A stretch of 37,816 bases of DNA from Saprospirales bacterium. GTDB lineage: Bacteria > Bacteroidota > Bacteroidia > Chitinophagales > UBA8649. Under the pieces are notes generated by a model. That model saw only the letters and a list, made by a program, of their open reading frames with translations. It had not been told where the DNA came from and did no database searches. Positions 1 through 8,624 of the stretch are shown here, piece after piece. The number at the start of each line of letters is the position of its first letter. The stretch's first letter is position 1. The stretch spans positions 1-37,816 of the forward strand of contig PAPS01000031.1 in assembly GCA_002708985.1 (NCBI GenBank), written 5' to 3'. The position numbers and the translations under genes are program-made.

Positions 1-1
1 A

Positions 2-1861
2 GAACAAGAGTCATTTGATCTAGAAACTATAAAAAGAGCAGAGATAACAGATGTCGATGATGTCTTTGCGAAAACCCTAATTGAAGAATTAGAAAAGCAA
101 TCAGAATTCCAGTATGATCTTGCGGAGACAACTCTATTAGATACTCTGGTCAATCTCAACATTGAAAGTTTTGTAGAAACATTCTTAGAAAATTTTCAGA
201 ATTTAATAGAAGATACCGATAAGGTTCAACTACTAGATCAAACTCTTATATCGGAACTAGAAAATAATTTTGAAAGTTTGATAATAGAATCGTCTTTTGA
301 TGATATAATTGAAGAACTTCGGGCTTTAGATTTTACGGAAGATGTCCCAGAGATACAGGATCTGTTAAGGTTTGTATCTACTGAAGAAAGTGAATTTGTA
401 GAAAATATTTTAAGATTATTTGATACTGACGATTCGGTCAGTGGCGAATCTGTAGTCGAAGATGAAACTACTCAGAGTGTTACTGGAGAAGAATCAAGAG
501 ATGAAGAAACCGATTCTACTGTTTCTGGAGAAGATTCTATAGGAGACGAAACCGACGAAACGATTCCATCATCCGATGTGATAGGAGACGAAAGCACTCA
601 GACTATTACTGGAGAGGAAGAACGCGAAGAAGAATCCGATTCTACTATCTTTGGAGAAGATGTTGTAGAAGACGAGGCTTCAACCACAACAGAAGGTACG
701 GATACTATTGGAGAAGACACACAATCAACTCAATTAGCAGAAGATGAATTAGGAGAAACTTCTCCAGAAGTTGTAAATGCAGAACAAGAAGTAATCGATA
801 CAGGAGATTCTGCAGATGTGTCTGAACAAGAAATAGTAGATACTGTTGCGCCACCAGATAACGCAGTAGATCCAATATCTGATGTTGGCGTATCTTCTGA
901 TGAAAGTTTAGAAGAATCCTCCGACACTGTTGCGCCACCAGATAACGCAGTAGATCCAATATCTGATGTCGGATTATCTTCCGATGAGGCAGAGGAAGAA
1001 TCATCCGATATATCAGATCCAGCAGATGAAGTATTAGAAGAAGCTCCGGATGTTTCTGTATCCCCAGATGATGCGATAGAAGTTACAGAAGACACTGCGA
1101 TATCTCCAGATGTTGGCGAGGTAGATCCAGATGACACTGGTGATTCTGCCGATGTTGGTGAAGTAGATCCAAATGACACTGGTGATTCGGCAGATCTTGG
1201 AGAAGTAGATCCGAGCGATACTGGTGATTCTGCCGATGTTGGTGAAGTAGATCCAAATGACACCGGCGACTCTACTGATGTCGGTGAAGTAGATCCGCAA
1301 GATACAGGAGACTCTACTGATGTCGGTGAAGTAGATCCGCAAGATACAGGAGACTCTGCTGATGTTGGAACTGAACAACCAGAAGATACAGGAGACTCTT
1401 CTGATGTTGGAACTGAACAACCAGATGACACTGGAGATTCTGCTGATGTTGCGGAAGAAACACCATCACAAGTTGGAGACTCTACAGATGATTTTGAAGA
1501 AGATCCATCTAATATCGGAGATTCTACCGATGTTGTGGAAGATGAAGTAAGTGAAATAACAGATGAAACAGACGCTGCAGAAGATGAAGCAAATGAAATA
1601 ACAGACGATACAGATGAATCAGAAACTGGAGCAGGAAATATTAGTGATGGAGTTGGCGAAACGGAAACACCATCAGAAAATGTTGATGATGGGGCAGATC
1701 CAGACGAAGTAAATGATGATACAGTAACAAAGGGAATTATTAGATTGCGAGATGGGACAATGACATTTTATAAGTTAGCTCCGTTTAGGATTCTGACTTC
1801 TGATCAATTCATTGGGCCGTTTATAGATAGACTTGGAAGAAATAGGAATATAAGGTTATAA
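2..1861 (+). CDS. Highly acidic 14-residue-repeat virion-region protein (5' partial)
   Basis: The reading frame is open from the left edge to the TAA at 1859-1861, so the start lies outside the window; the TTG at 278 is only an internal codon. The visible 619 residues fall into three parts. First is a Glu/Leu-rich, probably helical stretch of about 140 residues. Then comes a long Asp/Glu/Ser/Thr region built on a 14-residue period, with units such as DSADVGEVDPNDTG. Last is a short, non-acidic, basic-ended tail (about the last 45 residues, with FYKLAPFRIL and a final RLGRNRNIRL) that looks like a folded or docking segment. There is no Cys in the visible part and no membrane segment. The next gene starts one base after the stop, so the two are probably co-translated. 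I do not recognise the family. Position suggests a baseplate or virion component, and the acidic repeats suggest an extended, cation-binding linker. That role is inference. Confidence 0.85.
   Translation, partial: EQESFDLETIKRAEITDVDDVFAKTLIEELEKQSEFQYDLAETTLLDTLVNLNIESFVETFLENFQNLIEDTDKVQLLDQTLISELENNFESLIIESSFDDIIEELRALDFTEDVPEIQDLLRFVSTEESEFVENILRLFDTDDSVSGESVVEDETTQSVTGEESRDEETDSTVSGEDSIGDETDETIPSSDVIGDESTQTITGEEEREEESDSTIFGEDVVEDEASTTTEGTDTIGEDTQSTQLAEDELGETSPEVVNAEQEVIDTGDSADVSEQEIVDTVAPPDNAVDPISDVGVSSDESLEESSDTVAPPDNAVDPISDVGLSSDEAEEESSDISDPADEVLEEAPDVSVSPDDAIEVTEDTAISPDVGEVDPDDTGDSADVGEVDPNDTGDSADLGEVDPSDTGDSADVGEVDPNDTGDSTDVGEVDPQDTGDSTDVGEVDPQDTGDSADVGTEQPEDTGDSSDVGTEQPDDTGDSADVAEETPSQVGDSTDDFEEDPSNIGDSTDVVEDEVSEITDETDAAEDEANEITDDTDESETGAGNISDGVGETETPSENVDDGADPDEVNDDTVTKGIIRLRDGTMTFYKLAPFRILTSDQFIGPFIDRLGRNRNIRL
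840..1010 (+). repeat. Two near-identical 84-nt coding repeats
   Basis: The stretch coding for DTVAPPDNAVDPISDVG occurs twice, starting near 842 and 926. The 84-nt offset equals 28 residues, exactly two of the 14-residue periods seen downstream. The DNA copies are almost identical over more than 40 bases, which points to recent duplication. Confidence 0.85.
1100..1561 (+). repeat. Tandem 42-nt (14-codon) repeat array, about 11 units
   Basis: Units start at 1142, 1184, 1226, 1268, 1310, 1352, 1394, 1436, 1478 and 1520, with a diverged unit at 1100. The consensus is DS(A/T)DVGEVDPxDTG. Units 1268-1309 and 1310-1351 are identical in DNA; others differ mainly at third positions. The array is in frame and coding, with no spacers, so it is not CRISPR. 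Unit number could change by slippage or recombination without breaking the frame. Confidence 0.93.
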
Positions 1862-1862
1862 G

Positions 1863-4526
1863 ATGCCAGTTTTTTTCGGTAGAGGTAATATCATAACGAA
1901 GGCGAAGACAGTTCGCACATCTTCATTTATTTTTACGGAAGCTTCTGAAGTTGATATTACATATGAGAACCACTTCAAAGAATATGTCTTAGACATGGTT
2001 GATGGGTTTTCTGAGCGCCAAAATATTTTCTATGATCCATTTAAGTATAGCGATTATCTAGAAAGAGTTACTTCTACTGTATTTGTTGATACAAAAGAAG
2101 TTTATAGCGGAGAAATGTATAATACATTCTTCGATTCACCACAACACAATCTTGAGTATGTTTTGGGATCTTCATTCAATACGGAAGATAATACCAATCT
2201 AGTAAACACCAAATATGTTTCGGAAATATATCAATCTCTTGATAATTTACTGTCAATTGGTATGTCGTATGAACAAATCACTTCAAAGATTCAGGCACAA
2301 CTGTTGACTTATTCTTCTATGACATTAGATTCGTTTGATCGAAAGAGAGAATATGCTCTCAGAAATTTAAATACAGTTTTCCAACAAATAAAAGAACTTG
2401 GCATTCAAGATATAAACTCTAAACAAATCGTTGAGGCGTTGTATTTTGGCACAACTAGAGAGGTAGTTACGAGTGCGTTAAATCCTCTTGATGGAACTCT
2501 AAATTTAAACAAAGTTTCGTTACTGTTAAAACAATTGAGTTCAGAAAATGTATTTAGTTCTATTATGTCAGATAGGAGCAACACTACTTCCGGTATTTTC
2601 TATCTAGATATTGAAGAGAGAGGAATATACAGAGAACTAGAAAGATCTACATTTGATCAGAAAGTTCCTATCCTACAAAATCCAGAAACTGGTCTTTACT
2701 ATCTAGAGTTTAAAGATACAATAGATCAGATAGATGACTCTATGTTCTTTGATAATGATGTCGATAGAGTTTATGAACATAATAATATAGTATACGGAAG
2801 CCCCAATGTAGAATATCATCCTATTAATAATTTCTTCCAAAGATATATGACAACGATCAATCCTTCTGAGATGTATACTCAAGAAAAGAATGACATAACT
2901 ATTGATCTTTCGCCAAAATATATTTCAGATAGTGACAAGACTTTTGTTCGTAGTATATTCTACATTGAACTGGAAGATTATCAGGATTACCTTGGTTATG
3001 TTCCATACGTCAAAACTTCTACAGACACCGCATATATTCCGGATGAACAGTTCATACAAACAAAAGTTCATACCCCAGATAAGAATATCTTTAAGTTTAG
3101 ATATGAAGAGATTAAGTTTGGTGGTAAATATGTAGTCACAGAGGCAGGGGAAGTATTTGTATTCTACAATACCATAGAAGCAAGATATGCTGGATATTAT
3201 AAAGACTACGATACTCTCTATGAATATATTAATGATTTATTCTTATCGACTAACCTAACGTCTCACGATTCAATAAAACCACATGAAACTTTATATTTTA
3301 GACCAGAATCAAATCATTCGTTAAACGGAGGATCTCATCTTGGACATACGGTTCCTAATGTTATGATTATGAGTAATAGCACAAGGCTTATGGAAACAGA
3401 ATATGTAAAGGAAACTACTGCAGAAAATGTTGATCAAGAATATAAATTTTCTCAAATTGTTTCGGGAAGAGATGCTGCATTTGGGAAACTTTTTGAGTTT
3501 GATCCAGTATTCCACGATTTAGATCAAAACGCAATAGGAGATACTTTTAATTTTGTGTATGAAGTAGTAAATGGCAGATTGCCTAATTGTTTAACCATTA
3601 ATAACGGAATTATTAGTGGCAATATAGGCGAAACAGAACAGTTCTTAAACCAGTATTCATATGAATCGTGGGTTAAAAATCAAAATTTGGAGATAGACAC
3701 CAACTACGACGATTTTAATCCGGAACAGGTCAAAGAAATAGAAGTTACAATTATTGGTAGGTCAACAACGCGAGGGACTATAGATATTATAGATGAAGTT
3801 GGATTTTCTATCGGGGATATTATAACACAAAGAGATAGTTCTGGCAACTTACAGGCCTCAGCTACGGTGACAAGAATTCTATTTAATTACACCAGAGAGT
3901 TTTCTGTTCTTGGAGCAGATCCACAAGATCTCAATATCATACGTTACGAAATAGATAATATTGAAGGTTCATTTATTGCACCAGATATAAATCAGATAAT
4001 TGTAAATGATGAACTGAGAATTGTACTGGAAAGCATTCAAAGAGTAAATGGGTTGATGGTTCTGGAATCTGAATTATTTACTGCTAGCGGATTAATAAAA
4101 CAGATTGACTTAATTTTCCCCATAAATAATAATTATACTTATGATAAAGATAGGTTCTTATTAAATACTGAAGGTATATCTGACAGAGAAGATCAATACG
4201 AATGGTTGACTCATATGAGAAGTCAGGGTCATTATAGATTTGATGTAGATGCGAATATTGCTGCATTACAAGAATCTATAGACGAATTGACGAAGGATTA
4301 CAAAGCAGGCAGAACTAATCTTACTCTGGAACAATTTAACGAAGAAATAGAGTTCCTAGAGTTATCGAAAGGCAATCCTTTCGAAGAAGAAACTTATGAA
4401 AGATTAGAAATAATAGAAGAATTTAAATTGGATTGTAAAGAAGAAGTAGACGAACAGACTTATTACAAAGATAATCCAGAAAGGGTTACGACAAGAGGGT
4501 ATCCAATATATGTCAGCTGCAACTAG
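1863..4526 (+). CDS. Large virion structural protein, probably baseplate wedge (887 aa)
   Basis: ATG lies one base after the preceding stop, with AAGG at 1852-1855 as a weak ribosome site inside the upstream gene. The protein is rich in Tyr, Asp, Glu and Asn, with no signal peptide or membrane span. Residues about 1-250 look mixed helical. Around residues 547-590 there is a putative-Ig (He_PIG-like) signature, with the spaced motif D..IGDTFNF.YEV.NGRLP..LTI.NGIISG. Residues about 635-760 are a beta segment. The last 110 residues are charged and probably coiled (YKAGRTNLTLEQFNEEIEFL). It precedes and overlaps the spike-tip gene by 17 nt. In T4 the wedge genes 6-8 occupy the comparable position and gp7 is similarly large, but I cannot show homology to gp7 from sequence alone. 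A baseplate role is inferred from context. Confidence 0.72.
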   Translation: MPVFFGRGNIITKAKTVRTSSFIFTEASEVDITYENHFKEYVLDMVDGFSERQNIFYDPFKYSDYLERVTSTVFVDTKEVYSGEMYNTFFDSPQHNLEYVLGSSFNTEDNTNLVNTKYVSEIYQSLDNLLSIGMSYEQITSKIQAQLLTYSSMTLDSFDRKREYALRNLNTVFQQIKELGIQDINSKQIVEALYFGTTREVVTSALNPLDGTLNLNKVSLLLKQLSSENVFSSIMSDRSNTTSGIFYLDIEERGIYRELERSTFDQKVPILQNPETGLYYLEFKDTIDQIDDSMFFDNDVDRVYEHNNIVYGSPNVEYHPINNFFQRYMTTINPSEMYTQEKNDITIDLSPKYISDSDKTFVRSIFYIELEDYQDYLGYVPYVKTSTDTAYIPDEQFIQTKVHTPDKNIFKFRYEEIKFGGKYVVTEAGEVFVFYNTIEARYAGYYKDYDTLYEYINDLFLSTNLTSHDSIKPHETLYFRPESNHSLNGGSHLGHTVPNVMIMSNSTRLMETEYVKETTAENVDQEYKFSQIVSGRDAAFGKLFEFDPVFHDLDQNAIGDTFNFVYEVVNGRLPNCLTINNGIISGNIGETEQFLNQYSYESWVKNQNLEIDTNYDDFNPEQVKEIEVTIIGRSTTRGTIDIIDEVGFSIGDIITQRDSSGNLQASATVTRILFNYTREFSVLGADPQDLNIIRYEIDNIEGSFIAPDINQIIVNDELRIVLESIQRVNGLMVLESELFTASGLIKQIDLIFPINNNYTYDKDRFLLNTEGISDREDQYEWLTHMRSQGHYRFDVDANIAALQESIDELTKDYKAGRTNLTLEQFNEEIEFLELSKGNPFEEETYERLEIIEEFKLDCKEEVDEQTYYKDNPERVTTRGYPIYVSCN

Positions 4527-4797
4527 ATTAGGAGACTCTTGCACAGGTCATGGTTGTTATGCGCCTAGAACTTGTGCGAAGGGTAGCAGTAATGTCTTTA
4601 TAAACGGAAAGGCAGCACACAGAAAAGGGGATTCTTGGAATCTTCATAGGTGTGGAAAATCGAAACACGGAGGGGTTACTTCTGTGGGATCTACTACTGT
4701 TTATGTAAATGGAAAACCTCTTGCAAGAAAAGGAGATCCAGTATCTTGTGGATCTGCTATCTTGGAAGGAAGTGATAATGTTAGTGCTGGTGGGTAA
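4510..4797 (+). CDS. PAAR-domain spike-tip protein (gp5.4-like)
   Basis: This 95-residue protein has the PAAR fold pattern: MSAATRLGDSCTGHGC near the N-terminus, two VFINGK/VYVNGK hairpin repeats each followed by A.RKGD, and PVSCGSAI near the end. Cys and His residues (SCTGHGCY, LHRCGKSKHGG, VSCG) are available to bind the metal ion that sharpens the PAAR cone. In T4 the homologous gp5.4 caps the gp5 needle and contacts the host membrane first. The ATG at 4510 lies inside the preceding gene, with GAGGGT at 4495-4500 as ribosome site. That overlap suggests translational coupling with the 887-residue protein. Length is typical for phage PAAR tips and no effector domain is fused to it. Confidence 0.9.
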   Translation: MSAATRLGDSCTGHGCYAPRTCAKGSSNVFINGKAAHRKGDSWNLHRCGKSKHGGVTSVGSTTVYVNGKPLARKGDPVSCGSAILEGSDNVSAGG

Positions 4798-4808
4798 GGA
4801 GATATACT

Positions 4809-7628
4809 TTGGCATTTAATACACCAAGACCGCTAAAGGCCATATTCCAGAGTGATGGAGAAGTTATCCTTGGAGAATTCAACGAGGATGATGTTCTTGA
4901 GGTTGCGAGTGGTGGAACTGGAACCAGTAGTCTAGATCAGTTTAGAACTAATATCAGCGCAATCAAATACGAAGATTTCGCAACCTTCGCAGACTTCCCT
5001 GCAAGCCCAGAAAGTGGTAGACTCGCAAAAGATTTATCTACTGGATCTCTTTATTATTCTCACAATAACGATTGGATAGAGGTTGGAAGTTCGCAGATAG
5101 TTTCCGGAACAGACGTTTCTGGAGTTGCAATAAATGATGTTGAAGTAGAGAAGCTCGTATTCAATGGCAATTTAATATTCGATTATGATTCCGTAACCAA
5201 AGTTGGAACTCTTTCTGTTAGTGCATCACTGACAGCGACTGAACTAACTATAGGTCTTCCAACAGATGGAACTTATGATGACGGTGCGATAGGAATATCG
5301 GATACTGCGAAGACTGCGGATGTTATTGATGATCTCAACGAAGCATTAGATAATATCAGAAATAATACATTTGTCAAAAGTGTTTTCTTTTCCGGAACCC
5401 CCCTTACCGGAGGCGAAGGAATGAATGTTACCCTTAGCATAACTTCCGATGGTAATCCAAATCGTTATGATATAGATTGGGGAGATGGTTCTCAGACCAA
5501 TGGATCTTCCAGTTCTACGCCAAGTCACGTTTATACCTCAAATGTTGACAGTCCATATACTATTAATGTCCGGGCATTCCACAATCAGGCCACAGGAACT
5601 GGAAGCGAAGCATTTCACACAAGAGAAGATTATATTATTGTATTTACTGCCAACCCTGCTGTTGCCTTCAGATTATACAGAAATTCTTCTGGAGGAACTC
5701 CACTGACGGGCAACGATTTGTATGTTGTAGAGGGTGGTTCTTTATATCTAGAAAATATTACAACAAATACTCTTATGGCAGATGTGACTTACGACATGGA
5801 CTGGGGAGATGGTTCCACTAACGATACAATTGCAAATGACTCTGCTGCTGGTGGAGTGAGCGGAGACAGACTACAACATACATGGGCGGATGGAACAGAT
5901 AGTGGGACAGGAAGAGATACTCTGAGACTCACACTAGATTCTCACACCACTGCAGACCCAAATGCAGTCCCAACAAATAGTACGTTAAGCCTAAAGGTTT
6001 ACGATGACAGTATTGCCGCGCCTGATGGTTTGAGTACTAAATCAATTTCTTTCACAGAAGATGTGGGTTCTTCACCAAGACTTGCACATGGGTTTACAGA
6101 TAACACTGGAGTTACAACTCAATCTGCTGGGGATGAGGTTAATAGAATTACATCAACTTCTGGAACTACCGAATCTAGTGAGATAACTTCATTTGCACAT
6201 AACGCAGACTCTGGTGCGTTGAGTGCTATAGTAAATGAAACTGCGGATGGTGCAGTTACTTTAACTGCTGGAAGTAACACAGGAACACACGGAAGTTTAG
6301 TTCTCACACAAGAAAGTGATTACAATCTTTTAACTGCTCAAGGAACTCCCACTAACTTTAATTCTAGCATATATCATCCAGATTTATACAAAGGATTTAA
6401 AGCAAAAGTATCAAAAGATTCTAGCACAATTCCGAATGGTGTCAATAGTTTTAAATTATCTCACACCACTACAGGAGATACAAATAAGGTAGAATTTGTC
6501 AAAGACGATTTGACATCTACTCCAACAGTTACGAATGGTACTATAACAGAAAAGACCGGAACTTACAAGTATATTAGTGGTATTCCTTACTACGATACTG
6601 GTTCTTCTTTGACATGGAGCGGAATACAAATAACGAACTTTATTGGCCAAACCTACAGAGTAACTAATAGTGTGATAGAAGTTTCTTCAAGCACAAACTT
6701 AGAAGGGACAAATGGAAGTTCTATTGCGAGTGAAAATTATTCTTATTCTGAGGTGGACAATCCATCAGACTCTTTCTTGACTGGAGGAATACCGAATGCA
6801 AATACAGCAAAAGATACTCAGTATACCATAAAAGATCTGACCGTCAATATCACGCCGTCAAGTGTTAGGTCTGTGGAGAAAATAAAAGTTAGAGGCCTGA
6901 ATGTCAACGGCTCTGGCAGTTATGAAACTAATGATATGATTTTACAGGTTCACACCGCAAATCAAACAGGAATCAACGAATTATCCATACCCGTAAGTTC
7001 ATCTCTTGGAGATGGTTTCAATGACAACGGAGTGAGGATATTCGATTTTGCTTCAGAGACTACGGATAATCCTTCCATAAGTAACTCAACAAATTACTAT
7101 ACAAATAGTCTTTACACAGAGTCATCAGATCCGGGCGTGGAGGGAACACAAGAAGCAACTATAAGATTGGGAAGATTATCTCATAGTGTCGCAGATTATA
7201 CTTCTGGTTATCTTCCGGTTGGGCCAGATAGAAGTGGAGACACAGGAATTCAGTATTTTACTTTTGCGTTCAGAAGAACAGTGACCGCAAACTTTAATAT
7301 CAATATATCTTCTGGAGGCATCAGTGGTATTTGGATTGCTGCGCCAGGCACTACAATAGATAACTCTAGTACAATCAACGGGTGGTTGGATTGTTCGGTT
7401 CAGTATGCTGGTGCTGGTGTGCCTGGCGAGGATACTGCTGCTGGAGGAAACGGAAGTAATGGTTGTGCGTCTACAGGTTCAGACAAAATACAATCAAACA
7501 CCACACTAAGCGGTTTTTATAGAATGACATTGGGAACAGAGAACTTGACAAACGCGACTGGAAATGTTGCATTGGTTAGAATTGCATTGAATACTGGACA
7601 ATCAGTCAATTCTATTAGTATCACATAG
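4809..7628 (+). CDS. PKD-domain virion or tail-fibre protein (939 aa)
   Basis: The start is a TTG at 4809, supported by AAGGAGAT at 4796-4803 (overlapping the previous stop) and by the first residues MAFNTPRPLKAIF. Near residue 35 there is the fibre motif GGTGTSSLDQFRTNI, which recurs in the 144-residue protein downstream. Residues about 188-285 and 286-400 look like two PKD-type beta domains, with the hallmarks DIDWGDGSQ and DMDWGDGST. The middle is Thr/Ser-rich beta structure. The C-terminal 120 residues contain GIWIAAPGT, NGWLDCSVQYAGAG and a Gly-rich GGNGSNGCAS stretch, a type of ending I associate with large structural proteins of marine T4-like phages. PKD domains elsewhere bind glycans or proteins, so an adhesion role is plausible but inferred. 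Confidence 0.78.
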   Translation: MAFNTPRPLKAIFQSDGEVILGEFNEDDVLEVASGGTGTSSLDQFRTNISAIKYEDFATFADFPASPESGRLAKDLSTGSLYYSHNNDWIEVGSSQIVSGTDVSGVAINDVEVEKLVFNGNLIFDYDSVTKVGTLSVSASLTATELTIGLPTDGTYDDGAIGISDTAKTADVIDDLNEALDNIRNNTFVKSVFFSGTPLTGGEGMNVTLSITSDGNPNRYDIDWGDGSQTNGSSSSTPSHVYTSNVDSPYTINVRAFHNQATGTGSEAFHTREDYIIVFTANPAVAFRLYRNSSGGTPLTGNDLYVVEGGSLYLENITTNTLMADVTYDMDWGDGSTNDTIANDSAAGGVSGDRLQHTWADGTDSGTGRDTLRLTLDSHTTADPNAVPTNSTLSLKVYDDSIAAPDGLSTKSISFTEDVGSSPRLAHGFTDNTGVTTQSAGDEVNRITSTSGTTESSEITSFAHNADSGALSAIVNETADGAVTLTAGSNTGTHGSLVLTQESDYNLLTAQGTPTNFNSSIYHPDLYKGFKAKVSKDSSTIPNGVNSFKLSHTTTGDTNKVEFVKDDLTSTPTVTNGTITEKTGTYKYISGIPYYDTGSSLTWSGIQITNFIGQTYRVTNSVIEVSSSTNLEGTNGSSIASENYSYSEVDNPSDSFLTGGIPNANTAKDTQYTIKDLTVNITPSSVRSVEKIKVRGLNVNGSGSYETNDMILQVHTANQTGINELSIPVSSSLGDGFNDNGVRIFDFASETTDNPSISNSTNYYTNSLYTESSDPGVEGTQEATIRLGRLSHSVADYTSGYLPVGPDRSGDTGIQYFTFAFRRTVTANFNINISSGGISGIWIAAPGTTIDNSSTINGWLDCSVQYAGAGVPGEDTAAGGNGSNGCASTGSDKIQSNTTLSGFYRMTLGTENLTNATGNVALVRIALNTGQSVNSISIT

Positions 7629-7636
7629 AGGCAATA

Positions 7637-8548
7637 ATGGCAATCTCAGACGATCAAAAAATTGACTATCTGTGGAAGAAGCTTGGTTATGGTGCTTCCA
7701 AGACAGATATCAATTCAATAAAAGGTGCGACAAACGAGAGCATTCCTAGTCCTTTACTGATAAGAGGGGATAAATTGTGGTCAGATTCCGCGCAGATTCC
7801 CTCTGTGATGCCCGCAGAAGACACTACCTATGTTGGAGTCTATTTGGATTCTCAGTCCAGTACAGTGGAATGTACGAAGGATTTGACCGCTTCTGCGAAT
7901 AGGACATGGATCACAGGATTGACAGATTGGATTCCGCCAGAGTTTGGTTCTACATATCAGGTCAAAGTATACATCGAATCGGCCGGAGAGTCAACCCCCC
8001 AATCTACTGGAAGTCAAATATTTGCAGCTGGTTCTGGAAACAATGACGAATGGTTCTTTGATTATCAAAGTGGCATCCTTCATTTTATCGGAAATAATCT
8101 CCCAACTGGAATCAACGGAAATGTAATTTACATATCTGGTGCGAGATATGTTGGAGACTTTGGAGTCGGTGGTGGATCAATTGGATCAAATATACAGTCA
8201 TTGGTCAATAATATACAGAACATTCAAAACGCACTAAATAACTTCGAATATTCTGGACACACGCAATCAGAAATAGATACTCTGGTTGCTGGTGGAGAAC
8301 CTGTAGGTATTGTGTATGACGATACAACTGGTAAGTTTATACCTTCTACTATATCAGCATCAGGGGGAGGGGGAGGAAGTAGTAGTGTTCCTTTCTTGCC
8401 ACTCTTATTGAACGATGGAACAGAGGAACAGGTTCCGTTATTGACTACGTTTGATGGTCAAGAGTTAATCAGTGGTCTGTTAAGATTTACTCTGACAGAC
8501 GGAAATAGAGACGATATTGATTTGTTAATATCTGGATCCACTCCGTAA
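7637..8548 (+). CDS. Virion structural protein of marine T4-like type (303 aa)
   Basis: ATG at 7637 follows GAGGC at 7628-7632 and lies 8 nt after the previous stop. The N-terminus (MAISDDQKIDYLWKKLGYG, then NESIPSPLLIRGDKLW) matches a conserved opening I recall from cyanophage baseplate-region structural proteins. Residues about 80-170 are beta-rich (WITGLTDWIPPEFG, DEWFFDYQSGILHF). After a short helical piece (SNIQSLVNNIQNIQNALN) comes a poly-Gly/Ser linker (SGGGGGSSS, near residue 240) and a small terminal beta segment. That layout suits a trimeric fibre or baseplate adaptor. The exact function is unknown, though it may connect the baseplate to fibres. Confidence 0.75.
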   Translation: MAISDDQKIDYLWKKLGYGASKTDINSIKGATNESIPSPLLIRGDKLWSDSAQIPSVMPAEDTTYVGVYLDSQSSTVECTKDLTASANRTWITGLTDWIPPEFGSTYQVKVYIESAGESTPQSTGSQIFAAGSGNNDEWFFDYQSGILHFIGNNLPTGINGNVIYISGARYVGDFGVGGGSIGSNIQSLVNNIQNIQNALNNFEYSGHTQSEIDTLVAGGEPVGIVYDDTTGKFIPSTISASGGGGGSSSVPFLPLLLNDGTEEQVPLLTTFDGQELISGLLRFTLTDGNRDDIDLLISGSTP

Positions 8549-8564
8549 TAGAATGAAAAATAAT

Positions 8565-8572
8565 TATAAATA
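8565..8572 (+). promoter_or_regulatory. T4-type late promoter TATAAATA
   Basis: An exact TATAAATA octamer lies between genes, 52 nt before the ATG of the 1998-residue protein. In T4 this octamer is the -10 element read by gp55-programmed polymerase. No -35 element is expected. Confidence 0.75.
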
Positions 8573-8624
8573 CTAACACAATCTAACTAAATATAGTATT
8601 AAACCAAGCGCAAAGGAGCTCCAT

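Noticed and set aside
278-280. TTG as the start codon of the acidic repeat protein
   Set aside because: The frame is open without a stop back to position 2 and codes for a similar helical, acidic sequence; no ribosome site precedes the TTG. The gene is cut by the window edge.
730-1431. 233-residue open frame on the minus strand, also repetitive
   Set aside because: It mirrors the 14-codon repeats of the plus-strand gene; the low-complexity repeat keeps several frames open. No ribosome site or promoter, and every other gene is on the plus strand.
1100-1561. CRISPR-like direct repeats
   Set aside because: Units are contiguous, in frame and multiples of three, with no unique spacers and no cas genes.
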